From contig CBDUST010000015.1 of NCBI GenBank assembly GCA_965369945.1, positions 1 to 29,301 of the forward strand: 29,301 bases of DNA. Reading direction: 5' to 3'. The notes under the pieces are model-generated. The model was not told the origin of the DNA. It was given only the letters and a program-made list of their open reading frames with translations, and did not search any database. Positions 16,256 through 23,593 of the stretch are shown piece by piece. Both the position numbers and the translations under genes were made by a program. Source of the stretch: JADFNO01 sp965369945 (GTDB taxonomy: Bacteria > Planctomycetota > Phycisphaerae > Phycisphaerales > SM1A02). The first letter of the stretch is position 1; every line of letters starts with the position of its first letter.

Positions 16256-17803
16256 TTGAACGAAGATCTGACACGGGAAGACCAGCGTCGAGCATGGTGG
16301 ATTCTCGCCATGAACACGTTCGCATTCACGGTCTGCTTCGCCGCGTGGATGATGAACGGTGTGCTTATCACCTTCCTGGTGGACAACGGCGTACATGACT
16401 GGGATCCGGCCGAAATGGGATGGCTCATTGGAATTCCCGTGCTCACAGGGGCGATCTTTCGTTTGCCACTGGGCTTGGCGACCGACAAGTGGGGTGGACG
16501 GATTGTGTACGGTTTACTACTGCTCGTGGCCGCAGTTCCGATGTTCCTGGTCAGCTATTGCAACACGTATTGGCATTTCTTCATGGCCGGCCTGGGGTTC
16601 GGTTTTGCCGGCACAAGTTTTGCGATCGGCATCGCCTATACATCCGTCTGGTTCCCCTCGAGACTGCAGGGAACGGCTCTGGGAATCTTCGGCGCTGGAA
16701 ACGCAGGCGCGGCGCTCACGGCGATCGGTGCGCCGCGCCTGCTCAATTGGCTGACGAACAATGGTGAGCAGCTCGACCAATGGCGGCAGCTCCCAAAGGT
16801 ATATGCCGCAATGCTCGTGCTGACCGGCGTGATCTTCCTTCTCACCACCAAGACCCGTATACCTGAAGGAAGCGCGCAAAAAACCCTCAGTCAGAGACTG
16901 ATCCCCTTGAGATCCATCCGCGTGTGGCGCTTCGGTCTGTACTACTTCTTCGTGTTCGGTGGCTTCGTGGCGCTTGCGCAGTGGCTCGTGCCCTATTACG
17001 TGAACACCTATTCTACGACGGTGGTGCTGGCGGGTACATTGACCGCTGTTTTCAGTTTTCCCTCCGGAGTGATTCGCGCTGCGGGCGGCTGGATGTCCGA
17101 CAAGTTTGGAGCCCGAGCAGTGATGTACTGGGTGTTTGGACTGTCGGTCGTGTGTTGCGCCCTGCTGATCATTCCGCAGATGGACATTCACGCGCCCGGC
17201 AGCGGCCTTATGGCCAGGTTTTCGGGGACGGTTACCGCTGTCTCCGACGCACAGATCGTTGTTGAATCAGACAAGGCCGGGGCCATGACCTACACGCTCG
17301 CGCCCCGACAGGGCGAACTTGTCAGCGACGATGAGCGCCATTCAGGACTGTTGATATGGCCACGTTCAATGTCGTGGCAGGAACCGACCGTTGAAGTGGG
17401 AGACACGGTTGGCAAGAAAGAGTTGTTGGCGCGCGGCATCACACACATCTTCTTTCAGGCCAACATCTGGATCTTCACCGGCCTGTGTTTCATCATCGGG
17501 TCGCTTATGGGGATCGGCAAAGCCGCCGTGTACAAGCACATTCCAGATTATTTCCCCAACGATGTCGGCGTGGTCGGCGGCATCGTGGGAGTCCTTGGCG
17601 GTCTTGGCGGCTTCGTTTGCCCCGTGATCTTCGGCTACTTGCTCCGTGAGACCGGCCTGTGGACGACCTGCTGGATGTTCTTCTTCGTCTTGGCCGCCGC
17701 GTTGCTCTTTTGGATGCATCTCGTTGTTCGTCGCATCATGAAGCAGCAAGCGCCTCAGTCGCTGCGGGACATCGAATCCGGCCACGTGATTCTTGAGAGC
17801 TGA
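16256..17803 (+). CDS. narK: NarK-type nitrate/nitrite transporter with a soluble insert (NarK1-like)
   Basis: This 515-residue major facilitator protein has about 12 helices. The nitrate signature motifs are clear: 'FGAGNAGAALTA' in the N-terminal half and 'VGGIVGVLGGLGGF' in the C-terminal half. The two anion-binding Arg of the family appear as Arg69 ('FRLPLG') and Arg274 ('GVIRAAGGW'). It likely imports nitrate, by proton symport if NarK1-like. Between two C-terminal helices, residues about 313-394 form an extra hydrophilic domain, described in the findings. The start is TTG at 16256, with GGAG 8 bases upstream; the first internal Met (residue 19) would cut the first helix. It lies 100 bases after narI and 3 bases before the second narK. 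Confidence 0.92.
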   Translation: MNEDLTREDQRRAWWILAMNTFAFTVCFAAWMMNGVLITFLVDNGVHDWDPAEMGWLIGIPVLTGAIFRLPLGLATDKWGGRIVYGLLLLVAAVPMFLVSYCNTYWHFFMAGLGFGFAGTSFAIGIAYTSVWFPSRLQGTALGIFGAGNAGAALTAIGAPRLLNWLTNNGEQLDQWRQLPKVYAAMLVLTGVIFLLTTKTRIPEGSAQKTLSQRLIPLRSIRVWRFGLYYFFVFGGFVALAQWLVPYYVNTYSTTVVLAGTLTAVFSFPSGVIRAAGGWMSDKFGARAVMYWVFGLSVVCCALLIIPQMDIHAPGSGLMARFSGTVTAVSDAQIVVESDKAGAMTYTLAPRQGELVSDDERHSGLLIWPRSMSWQEPTVEVGDTVGKKELLARGITHIFFQANIWIFTGLCFIIGSLMGIGKAAVYKHIPDYFPNDVGVVGGIVGVLGGLGGFVCPVIFGYLLRETGLWTTCWMFFFVLAAALLFWMHLVVRRIMKQQAPQSLRDIESGHVILES

Positions 17804-17806
17804 CCT

Positions 17807-19408
17807 ATGGCGAACCTGGAACATTGGGACGTTGAGAACGACGGATTCTGGGAAAGCACTGGAAAGAAGATCGCCAGGCGCAACCTGTGGATCTCCATCC
17901 CGAGCCTGCTCTGTGGGTTTGCGGTTTGGCTGTACTGGGGCATCATCACTGTCCAGATGCTCAACCTCGGATTCCCCTTTGAGCAGGCGGATCTGTTTAC
18001 GCTCACCGCGATTGCGGGGTTGGCTGGCGCCACGCTGCGAATCCCCAGTACCTTCTTCATCAGAATTGCCGGCGGTCGAAACACGATTTTCTTCACGACC
18101 GCCCTGTTGATGATACCAGCGGCGGGAACAGGCTTTGCTCTGAAGGATATCAACACGCCTCTGTGGGTGTTTCAGTTTCTGGCGCTGCTCACCGGCTTCG
18201 GCGGTGGGAACTTCGCCTCGTCCATGTCCAACATCAGCTTCTTCTTCCCCAAGCGGGTACAGGGTACGTCGCTTGGCCTCAACGCTGGCCTCGGTAACTT
18301 CGGCGTCACCACTATGCAGATCCTCGTTCCATTGGTGATGACGTTCGGGATCTTCGGGGGCGAGTCGATGACACTCGTCAACTCCAGTGGAACGCTGATC
18401 GGAAAAATCGAGGCAGGCACGGAGACCTACATTCACAACGCGGGCTTTATTTGGTTGGTGTTCTTGATTCCGCTTGCCTTTGCAGGTTGGCTTGGGATGA
18501 ACAACCTCACAACCAAAGCGGTCACCCCAGAGTTGGGTGGGCCAATCCCGGCTTTCGCCAAAATCACTTTTCTCCTGGGGATCGGCTTCTTCACAGCCGT
18601 TGTTGGTCTCTATCTCCTATTGCCGAAACCAACCGGGTTGGAATTGCTCAGCAAATGGATTGTCCTACCGCTCGTGATTGGAGCAACAGTTATTCTCATG
18701 CGCTTTCTAAGCTGGGGAAGCCTCAAGGCCAATCTGAAGCGGCAGTACCAGATATTCTCCAACAAACACACCTGGGCTATGACCGTCATCTACACGATGA
18801 CCTTTGGTTCGTTCATAGGTTATTCGGCAGCGTTCCCGCTTGCGATCAAGGTCATCTTCGGCTTTCAGCATCTGACCGTTGACGGTGTGCTGACCCACAA
18901 CACGGTGAATCCCAATGGCCCAAGTGCGCTCATGTTCGCATGGATGGGTCCCTTTATCGGTGCGCTGATTCGACCGATTGGGGGTTGGATCTCTGACAAG
19001 GTGGGTGGGGCCAGAGTAACCCAAATCGTATCGATCGTCATGATCCTTTCGGCGCTCGGTGTCGCATATTTCATGAAGATGGCTTATCAGTCCCCAACGC
19101 CGGAGCAGTACTTCTGGCAGTTCTTCATACTCTTTATTATTCTCTTTACCGCCACCGGCGTGGGAAATGGTTCGACGTTCCGTACGATTGCCGTTGTGTT
19201 CAATGCCGAGCAGGCGGGTCCGGTGCTCGGGTGGACCTCAGCCGTGGCTGCATACGGGGCGTTCATCATCCCAAAGGTCTTTGGGGAGCAGATCAAGGCG
19301 GTGACGCCTGAGTATGCCCTGTATGGTTTCGCGACCTTCTACTTCATATGCCTCGTGCTCAACTGGTGGTTCTATATGCGGCCCAACGCCTATGTGAAGA
19401 ATCCTTAG
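17807..19408 (+). CDS. narK: NarK-type nitrate/nitrite transporter (NarK2-like)
   Basis: This 533-residue major facilitator protein is a second, divergent NarK. The anion-binding Arg are Arg78 ('ATLRIPSTF') and Arg389 ('ALIRPIGGW'). The first signature reads 'GLNAGLGNFGVTTMQ' and the second is weaker ('VLGWTSAVAAYGAF'), as in NarK2-type proteins that exchange nitrate and nitrite. A loop at about residues 184-210 is longer than usual. The start is ATG, 3 bases after the upstream stop, so it is co-translated with the first transporter. Two adjacent narK genes after narGHJI are also known from denitrifiers and Thermus, where they work as a pair. Direction of transport is inferred. Confidence 0.92.
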   Translation: MANLEHWDVENDGFWESTGKKIARRNLWISIPSLLCGFAVWLYWGIITVQMLNLGFPFEQADLFTLTAIAGLAGATLRIPSTFFIRIAGGRNTIFFTTALLMIPAAGTGFALKDINTPLWVFQFLALLTGFGGGNFASSMSNISFFFPKRVQGTSLGLNAGLGNFGVTTMQILVPLVMTFGIFGGESMTLVNSSGTLIGKIEAGTETYIHNAGFIWLVFLIPLAFAGWLGMNNLTTKAVTPELGGPIPAFAKITFLLGIGFFTAVVGLYLLLPKPTGLELLSKWIVLPLVIGATVILMRFLSWGSLKANLKRQYQIFSNKHTWAMTVIYTMTFGSFIGYSAAFPLAIKVIFGFQHLTVDGVLTHNTVNPNGPSALMFAWMGPFIGALIRPIGGWISDKVGGARVTQIVSIVMILSALGVAYFMKMAYQSPTPEQYFWQFFILFIILFTATGVGNGSTFRTIAVVFNAEQAGPVLGWTSAVAAYGAFIIPKVFGEQIKAVTPEYALYGFATFYFICLVLNWWFYMRPNAYVKNP

Positions 19409-19462
19409 TGCGTTCGTGCCGAGTACCGAGAACGCAAGGTGCTCCCTTTCTAGCTTTGCGTT
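19409..19462. other. Two overlapping inverted repeats just after the nar operon
   Basis: TGCGTTC (19409-19415) pairs with GAACGCA (19430-19436), and AACGCAA (19431-19437) pairs with TTGCGTT (19456-19462). The stems share bases and exclude each other. There is no T-run, so terminator function for the operon is only possible. Confidence 0.3.
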
Positions 19463-19611
19463 GCTTTGGGCAAGACGGCCCGGCGATGGAGCTGGGCGTA
19501 GGTCATATCGGAAACGTTGGCCGGGATAATCCTTGAGGTGACGAATATGAACCGGACGGTACCGAACCGTGTATCGACGTTCGAGAATGCCCCGCCGCTC
19601 ACCCGCCGCGC

Positions 19612-20034
19612 ATGGACCGTGTGGAGATCGCTGCGACTCGTGGTCTGATTGATGCGGTCTCGGGTTAGCTTCAACCCAAGACCCATCTGATCCACGATCG
19701 CGAACCGCTGTTCACAGCGAAGTTCCGTGAGATCCTGAAGAGCGGAGGCATGAAATCGGTGCGGCTGCCGCTGACAAGTCCGAATCTGAATGCGTACGCA
19801 GAACGCTTCGTCTTGTCGATCAAGTCCGAGTGCCTTGGCCGAATGGTACTTGTAGGTGAGCGGCATCTGCGTCGGGCGATAGACGAGTATATGGAGCACT
19901 ATCACCTTGAGCGCACCCATCAGGGCTTGGGCAATCAACTGATTGATGGGATTCCAGAGCACTCTGATGGGCGACTTCGCCGACACGCACGCTTGGGCGG
20001 ATTACTCAATTCCTATTATTGTGAGGCGGCCTAA
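19612..20034 (+). pseudogene. Decayed insertion-sequence transposase (rve/DDE integrase core)
   Basis: From 19669 the frame reads 'KTHLIHDREPLFTAKFREIL', then 'VRLPLTSPNLNAYAERFV' and 'EYMEHYHLERTHQGLGN', the C-terminal part of an rve-type transposase, including the second Asp (HDRE) and the Glu of the DDE set (AERF). Upstream in the same frame 'RVEIA' and 'GLIDAVSG' continue the family pattern but are interrupted by a TAG at 19666-19668. About 15-20 residues seem to be missing after 'RVEIA', and the N-terminal half is not found. The end 'LGGLLNSYYCEAA' is the family terminus. The gene is therefore inactive. An ATG at 19750 could yield a 94-residue fragment, but this is not a functional transposase. 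Confidence 0.85.
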
Positions 20035-20124
20035 TGCGTCAGCTGAATCATGGAACACGACGCCATGCAGGTTCACTCCTGCGATCCGATAATCCGCTCA
20101 CTGGATATGGAGTCGATGAGCGGC

Positions 20125-20163
20125 GCTCGGTTGTAACAAGTCTTCGCGAAGCTATAACCGAGC
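20125..20163. repeat. Strong hairpin downstream of the transposase remnant
   Basis: GCTCGGTT (20125-20132) pairs perfectly with AACCGAGC (20156-20163), and three further pairs (one G-T) extend the stem inward. The loop holds a second palindrome, CTTCGCGAAG. No T-run follows. It may belong to the end of the decayed insertion sequence. The rest of the 276 bases between the remnant and the response regulator shows no gene. Confidence 0.5.
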
Positions 20164-20310
20164 AGTCGGCGCAGAGCAGCCGGATGCCTGGCCGGCACCG
20201 GTTTTCAACGTAAATCGTCGGGTAAGAAGCGTCGATAATCACCTGGAGTGACAGGTCTATTATCGCGCTTCGGTGTACAGACGGATGCGTCCCGTAACAC
20301 GAGAGCCATT

Positions 20311-20730
20311 ATGAACGGCAAGACGATTCTCGTTGTGGATGACGAGCCACCAATCAGGTATATGCTGGATCTCAAGCTCTGCCAGGCTGGTTTCTCAGTC
20401 ATCAGTGCCAGCAACGGCCAGGAGGGCTACACACTGGCCTGCAAGCATCGACCCGACTTGGTCCTGAGCGATTACCAGATGCCCGTGATGGACGGCCTTG
20501 AGTTCTGTAAGCGATTGGCAGCCGATCCCGAGACGGGAGGGATTCCTGTGGTCATGCTGACGGCCCGTGGTCACAAAGTGCCGCCAGCCGAGCTCGCGAG
20601 GACGAATATAAAATGCTTTCTCGACAAGCCATTCAGTACGCGCCATCTTATCGTGCAGATCAAGGAGCTGTTGCATCTACCATCAGATGGGAGCACTCCG
20701 GTTGATGACGCGGGATTGAGTGCGGCATGA
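20311..20730 (+). CDS. Single-domain response regulator (CheY-like receiver)
   Basis: The 139-residue protein starts at the ATG at 20311, with GAGAG 5 bases upstream; a longer in-frame start at 20248 adds sequence with no receiver homology. It is one receiver domain and a short tail. The acidic pair is Asp10/Asp11 ('VVDDE'), the phospho-acceptor is Asp54 ('LVLSDYQMPVMDG'), and Thr84 ('MLTARG') and Lys106 ('FLDKPF') complete the site. There is no output domain. Its stop overlaps the next gene's start, so it probably acts with the HD-GYP protein, receiving phosphate from an unlinked histidine kinase. No kinase gene lies in the window. Confidence 0.93.
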   Translation: MNGKTILVVDDEPPIRYMLDLKLCQAGFSVISASNGQEGYTLACKHRPDLVLSDYQMPVMDGLEFCKRLAADPETGGIPVVMLTARGHKVPPAELARTNIKCFLDKPFSTRHLIVQIKELLHLPSDGSTPVDDAGLSAA

Positions 20731-22346
20731 TGGGCAGCGCGACTCCAGACAATGCGTTAGCGGTGACGCAGCCGCTTTCCGATCGCTGCGCGAAACTGGG
20801 TTTACCGGTGTGGTCTCTCGATGCGCACGGCGCCATTGTGCAGCAGCCCGAGGGTTTTGGGCCGGGCGATCTTTGGCTGCGATCTAGGCTTCTGGGAGAT
20901 ATGATCCGCAGCGCGGTCGCGGCGTGGACTACCGACGACGATGCGCCTCGGATTGATCTCATTTCCGGGTGTTGGCTTGTGCCGGTCGTTACGGCGCCTT
21001 CGCAGCCGGAGTCGGGCGTGACCATGATCATGGTTTTGGGCGAGGCGCTCTTCGACACCGAGCAATTCCAAGCCATCTGTGCTTCGTCCCAGCTCGACCC
21101 CGGAGAGGCGAGAGTCGCCCTGGCGTCGTGCGCTCGCTATTGCCGATCTGATCTTGAATTCCTCATCCCGATGTTGCGTTGGATGCACATAGATCTTGAT
21201 AAAGCGGCCGCAAACCATGGTGCGCTGCGCGACTTCAGCGGACAACTTGCCCACGCGTTCGAGCAGATCAGCCTCCTGTACCGGCTCGGACGATCGATGA
21301 ATTGTCTCAATGATCCCGTCGGGTTTGTCAGGATGACGTGCGCGCTCCTGTCCGATACGCTGGACTTCGAGTGGGTCGCGGTGAAGATGGCCTCTGATGG
21401 GCCGGTGCCGGAAATCGTCGACGCACTCGTTTGCTCGGGCGACCTTTCCGTCGATCAGCATAGGTTTGGAGCACTAGCGGCGCAGCTTATTGGCGAGCTC
21501 GACACGGATCAATGGACCAAGGTACTCGATTGCGACACGAGTGAGTTGGCGGCGCACGTCAAGTCCCAGGTGGTGGTGGAACCGATCGTCTGTGCCGAGA
21601 AGGTGATCGGGCTCTTGCTGGCGGGCGACAAACGTGGCCCGGATTCAGAAGTCACGAGTGTGGAGACGCAACTGCTCGATGCCGCAGCCGATTATCTCGG
21701 TGCCTTTCTCCACAACGTCGCGATGTACGGCGAGCAACGAGCGTTGTTCCTGGGTACATTGAAGGCGCTTACGGCTGCGATCGATGCCAAAGACCCCTAT
21801 ACCTATGGTCACTCCGAGCGTGTGGCTCTGCTGGGTTCCCAACTTGCACGAGCCTGCGGCATGGATGAGGCGCAGGCAGAGCGTGTTCGGATCGCCGGGT
21901 TGGTGCATGACGTGGGGAAGATCGGCGTACCCGAGTCGGTGCTCGGCAACCCGGGCGAACTGACGCACGCGGAATTCGAACTCATCAAACGACATCCCAG
22001 AATCGGGTACAACATTCTCAAGGATCTTGTGCAGTTGGAGGATATCCTGCCCGGCGTGCTGTATCACCATGAGCGATGGGATGGGAACGGTTATCCCGCG
22101 GGTTTGAGCGGGGAGGAAATCCCTCTCATGGGACGTCTGCTCGTCGTTGTCGATGCGTTTGACGCAATGAGCTCGGATCGGCGGTATCGATCGGCTTTGC
22201 CGCGCGAGCAGGTGCTTCAGGAGATTGCCGAGTGTGCCGGTAGCCAGTTCGATCCCCACTTGGCGGAGGTCTTCAAGAAGGTGGATCTTGCAGAGTACGA
22301 TGCACTGGTCGCTCGTCACCGCGCTCAAGATACCAAGGCAGCGTAG
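20727..22346 (+). CDS. GAF and HD-GYP domain protein, probable c-di-GMP phosphodiesterase
   Basis: This 539-residue protein ends in an HD-GYP domain (about 345-525). The metal-binding HD pair is His394/Asp395 ('GLVHDVGKIGVPE'), with later His residues in 'IKRHPRIGY' and 'LYHHERWDGNGYP', and the GYP motif at 455-457 is intact. HD-GYP enzymes hydrolyse cyclic di-GMP. Residues about 190-335 look like a GAF sensor ('LYRLGRSMNCLNDP', 'VVEPIVCAEKVIGLLLAGD'). The first 180 residues are not recognised, and no membrane helix is seen, so it is likely cytosolic. The start overlaps the response regulator stop (ATGATG). It may tune c-di-GMP for surface attachment or for the adjacent pilus-like system, which is inference. 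Confidence 0.92.
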   Translation: MMGSATPDNALAVTQPLSDRCAKLGLPVWSLDAHGAIVQQPEGFGPGDLWLRSRLLGDMIRSAVAAWTTDDDAPRIDLISGCWLVPVVTAPSQPESGVTMIMVLGEALFDTEQFQAICASSQLDPGEARVALASCARYCRSDLEFLIPMLRWMHIDLDKAAANHGALRDFSGQLAHAFEQISLLYRLGRSMNCLNDPVGFVRMTCALLSDTLDFEWVAVKMASDGPVPEIVDALVCSGDLSVDQHRFGALAAQLIGELDTDQWTKVLDCDTSELAAHVKSQVVVEPIVCAEKVIGLLLAGDKRGPDSEVTSVETQLLDAAADYLGAFLHNVAMYGEQRALFLGTLKALTAAIDAKDPYTYGHSERVALLGSQLARACGMDEAQAERVRIAGLVHDVGKIGVPESVLGNPGELTHAEFELIKRHPRIGYNILKDLVQLEDILPGVLYHHERWDGNGYPAGLSGEEIPLMGRLLVVVDAFDAMSSDRRYRSALPREQVLQEIAECAGSQFDPHLAEVFKKVDLAEYDALVARHRAQDTKAA

Positions 22347-22383
22347 CTAGGGCAGTCCTTTGGCCTGCCGGGGACAAACTCCG

Positions 22384-22445
22384 GTGGCACGGGCATCTTG
22401 CCCGTGCGATCGATTCCCGGCGCACGGGCAAGATGCCCCTGCCAC
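22384..22445. repeat. Nested palindromic repeat (REP-like) between convergent genes
   Basis: Arms of 25 bases (22384-22408 and 22421-22445) are complementary at all but one position around a 12-base spacer. Each arm also contains its own palindrome, CACGGGCA-TCT-TGCCCGTG or its complement, so the DNA can form one long hairpin or two short ones. An ORF through it would read 'HGQDAPAT', a peptide often seen in spurious planctomycete gene calls at similar repeats (from memory). It lies between the ends of the HD-GYP gene and the pilus operon and could end transcription from both sides. Confidence 0.8.
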
Positions 22446-22468
22446 AGTGTTGGAGGTTTGGTACAGAC

Positions 22469-22497
22469 GGGCAGACTCAAAGCCTGCCCCACAGGCT
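22469..22497. repeat. Second inverted repeat in the same convergent gap
   Basis: GGGCAG (22469-22474) pairs with CTGCCC (22484-22489), and AGCCTG (22481-22486) pairs with CAGGCT (22492-22497); the two stems overlap. Together with the larger palindrome it fills the gap before the pilus operon end. Terminator function is possible, but no T-run is present. Confidence 0.45.
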
Positions 22498-22507
22498 GGG
22501 TATTGCT

Positions 22508-23032
22508 CTAATCCACAACCTGCGTCCAGCTTCCCGGCTGGAACTCGGCGACACCGCCGGTGAACGTGATCGTCACTTGCAGCTTGTGTCGCGCCGCGCC
22601 GTCCATACCGATGCCGGTGAACAGAACCGGATCACCCGCGTTGTCGGTCAGATTGCCGTCCACGGGATCCACGGCCTGGAGCGTGAACGTTCCGTTGCCG
22701 AGTGGAATGTCAGTGGGCAAGACACCCGTCTTGAAGGACTCCCGCCAATCCGGGTCCGCCTCCGTTAGAAACATACCCATTTCGATGGCGGCCAGGGCAT
22801 GGAGGCGTGCTTGAGTCATGTCCGAAACGGCGCTCGCGCTGCGCTGCTCAATCCGGGACACCATCAGACCCGAGAGCCCGATGACCAAAACGATCATCGA
22901 CACGCTGAGCACGAGAAGATAGACAGACCCCCGCCGCGCTGGGGCGCGGCTGCGCGCCGAAGGCGGACGCATTGGCGTATGTTTGCGCGGGCCGGCCCAT
23001 TGTTTATCTTTTGACAAAAGGCTGTCGGTCAC
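22508..23032 (-). CDS. GspK/PilX-like minor pseudopilin
   Basis: The 174-residue protein has a basic N-terminal region, then 'RRGSVYLLVLSVSMIVLVIG', a single hydrophobic helix (about 36-57) as in GspK/PilX-type minor pilins, and a soluble C-terminal part. It lacks the usual 'G-FTLIE' cleavage motif, and the conserved Glu is not obvious, which is also true of GspK-type proteins. The GTG start at 23032 is backed by AAGGAG 5 bases upstream. It is last in the pseudopilin operon, 33 bases after the GspI-like gene. The family assignment rests on operon position as much as on sequence. Confidence 0.65.
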   Translation of the reverse strand: MTDSLLSKDKQWAGPRKHTPMRPPSARSRAPARRGSVYLLVLSVSMIVLVIGLSGLMVSRIEQRSASAVSDMTQARLHALAAIEMGMFLTEADPDWRESFKTGVLPTDIPLGNGTFTLQAVDPVDGNLTDNAGDPVLFTGIGMDGAARHKLQVTITFTGGVAEFQPGSWTQVVD

Positions 23033-23037
23033 GGTTG

Positions 23038-23043
23038 CTCCTT
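23038..23043 (-). promoter_or_regulatory. Shine-Dalgarno fixing the GTG start of the GspK-like gene
   Basis: AAGGAG on the minus strand lies 5 bases before the GTG at 23032, supporting this start over the ATG of residue 21. Confidence 0.7.
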
Positions 23044-23065
23044 GTTCGCATCCACGGTTGCGGTG

Positions 23066-23593
23066 TCACTTGCCGTTCGGCCACGCTTGCGTCCGAATTG
23101 CGACAAGCTCAGCGGCGGGGACGCCCTTGAAGGATGCGGTCACGGTGATTCGTTTCACGCCGGTGTTCGCGCCAATTTCGCTGAGGCTCGTAGGCTTGAC
23201 GAATGCGACTTCGACCGAACGTGTCCACTGGCCATAGCCGTCCAACGGCACGCCATCCTTATCTTCGGGCGGCGTGGCTGACCAGCCGTCGTAGTCGTCG
23301 ATGTCGTCCCAGTCCGTGCGGTCCCCGCCGCTTTCTGACTCGCGGCCGAAAGTAACCGTGTCCACCGGCTCCTCGTAGGCTTGGCTGAGGATCTCGGCCA
23401 TCAGGTCTTGAGCCAGCGTGTACCCCCGAGCCTGGTGCTCGATGTTGCGCTTGGAGACCGCGGTCGCTCCGAGGGTATTGATCGCCGCCACGAGCAACAC
23501 ACCCACGAGGACGATAGAGATAACCGCTTCGACAAGCGTGAAGCCTCGGCTAGGAGGCAGGGCATTGGGTATTCTGACGATATCAGAGTTCAT
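23066..23593 (-). CDS. GspI/PilV-like minor pseudopilin
   Basis: With the ATG at 23593 the protein has 175 residues. It shows a class III prepilin leader, cleaved after Gly17 ('PPSRG|FTLVEAVISIVLVG'), with Glu at mature position 5. 'ATAVSKRNIEHQARGYTLAQDLMAEIL' is typical of GspI/PilV ('A..LA..LM'). The start overlaps the stop of the upstream gene by four bases (ATGA), so the upstream extension to 23797 is discarded. It is expected to form part of the tip of a pseudopilus in the inner membrane and periplasm. Confidence 0.8.
   Translation of the reverse strand: MNSDIVRIPNALPPSRGFTLVEAVISIVLVGVLLVAAINTLGATAVSKRNIEHQARGYTLAQDLMAEILSQAYEEPVDTVTFGRESESGGDRTDWDDIDDYDGWSATPPEDKDGVPLDGYGQWTRSVEVAFVKPTSLSEIGANTGVKRITVTASFKGVPAAELVAIRTQAWPNGK

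Noticed and set aside
22360..22563. 67-codon ORF reading 'HGQDAPAT'
   Set aside because: It runs through the palindromic repeat and the antisense of the GspK-like gene; such peptides arise from the repeat itself.
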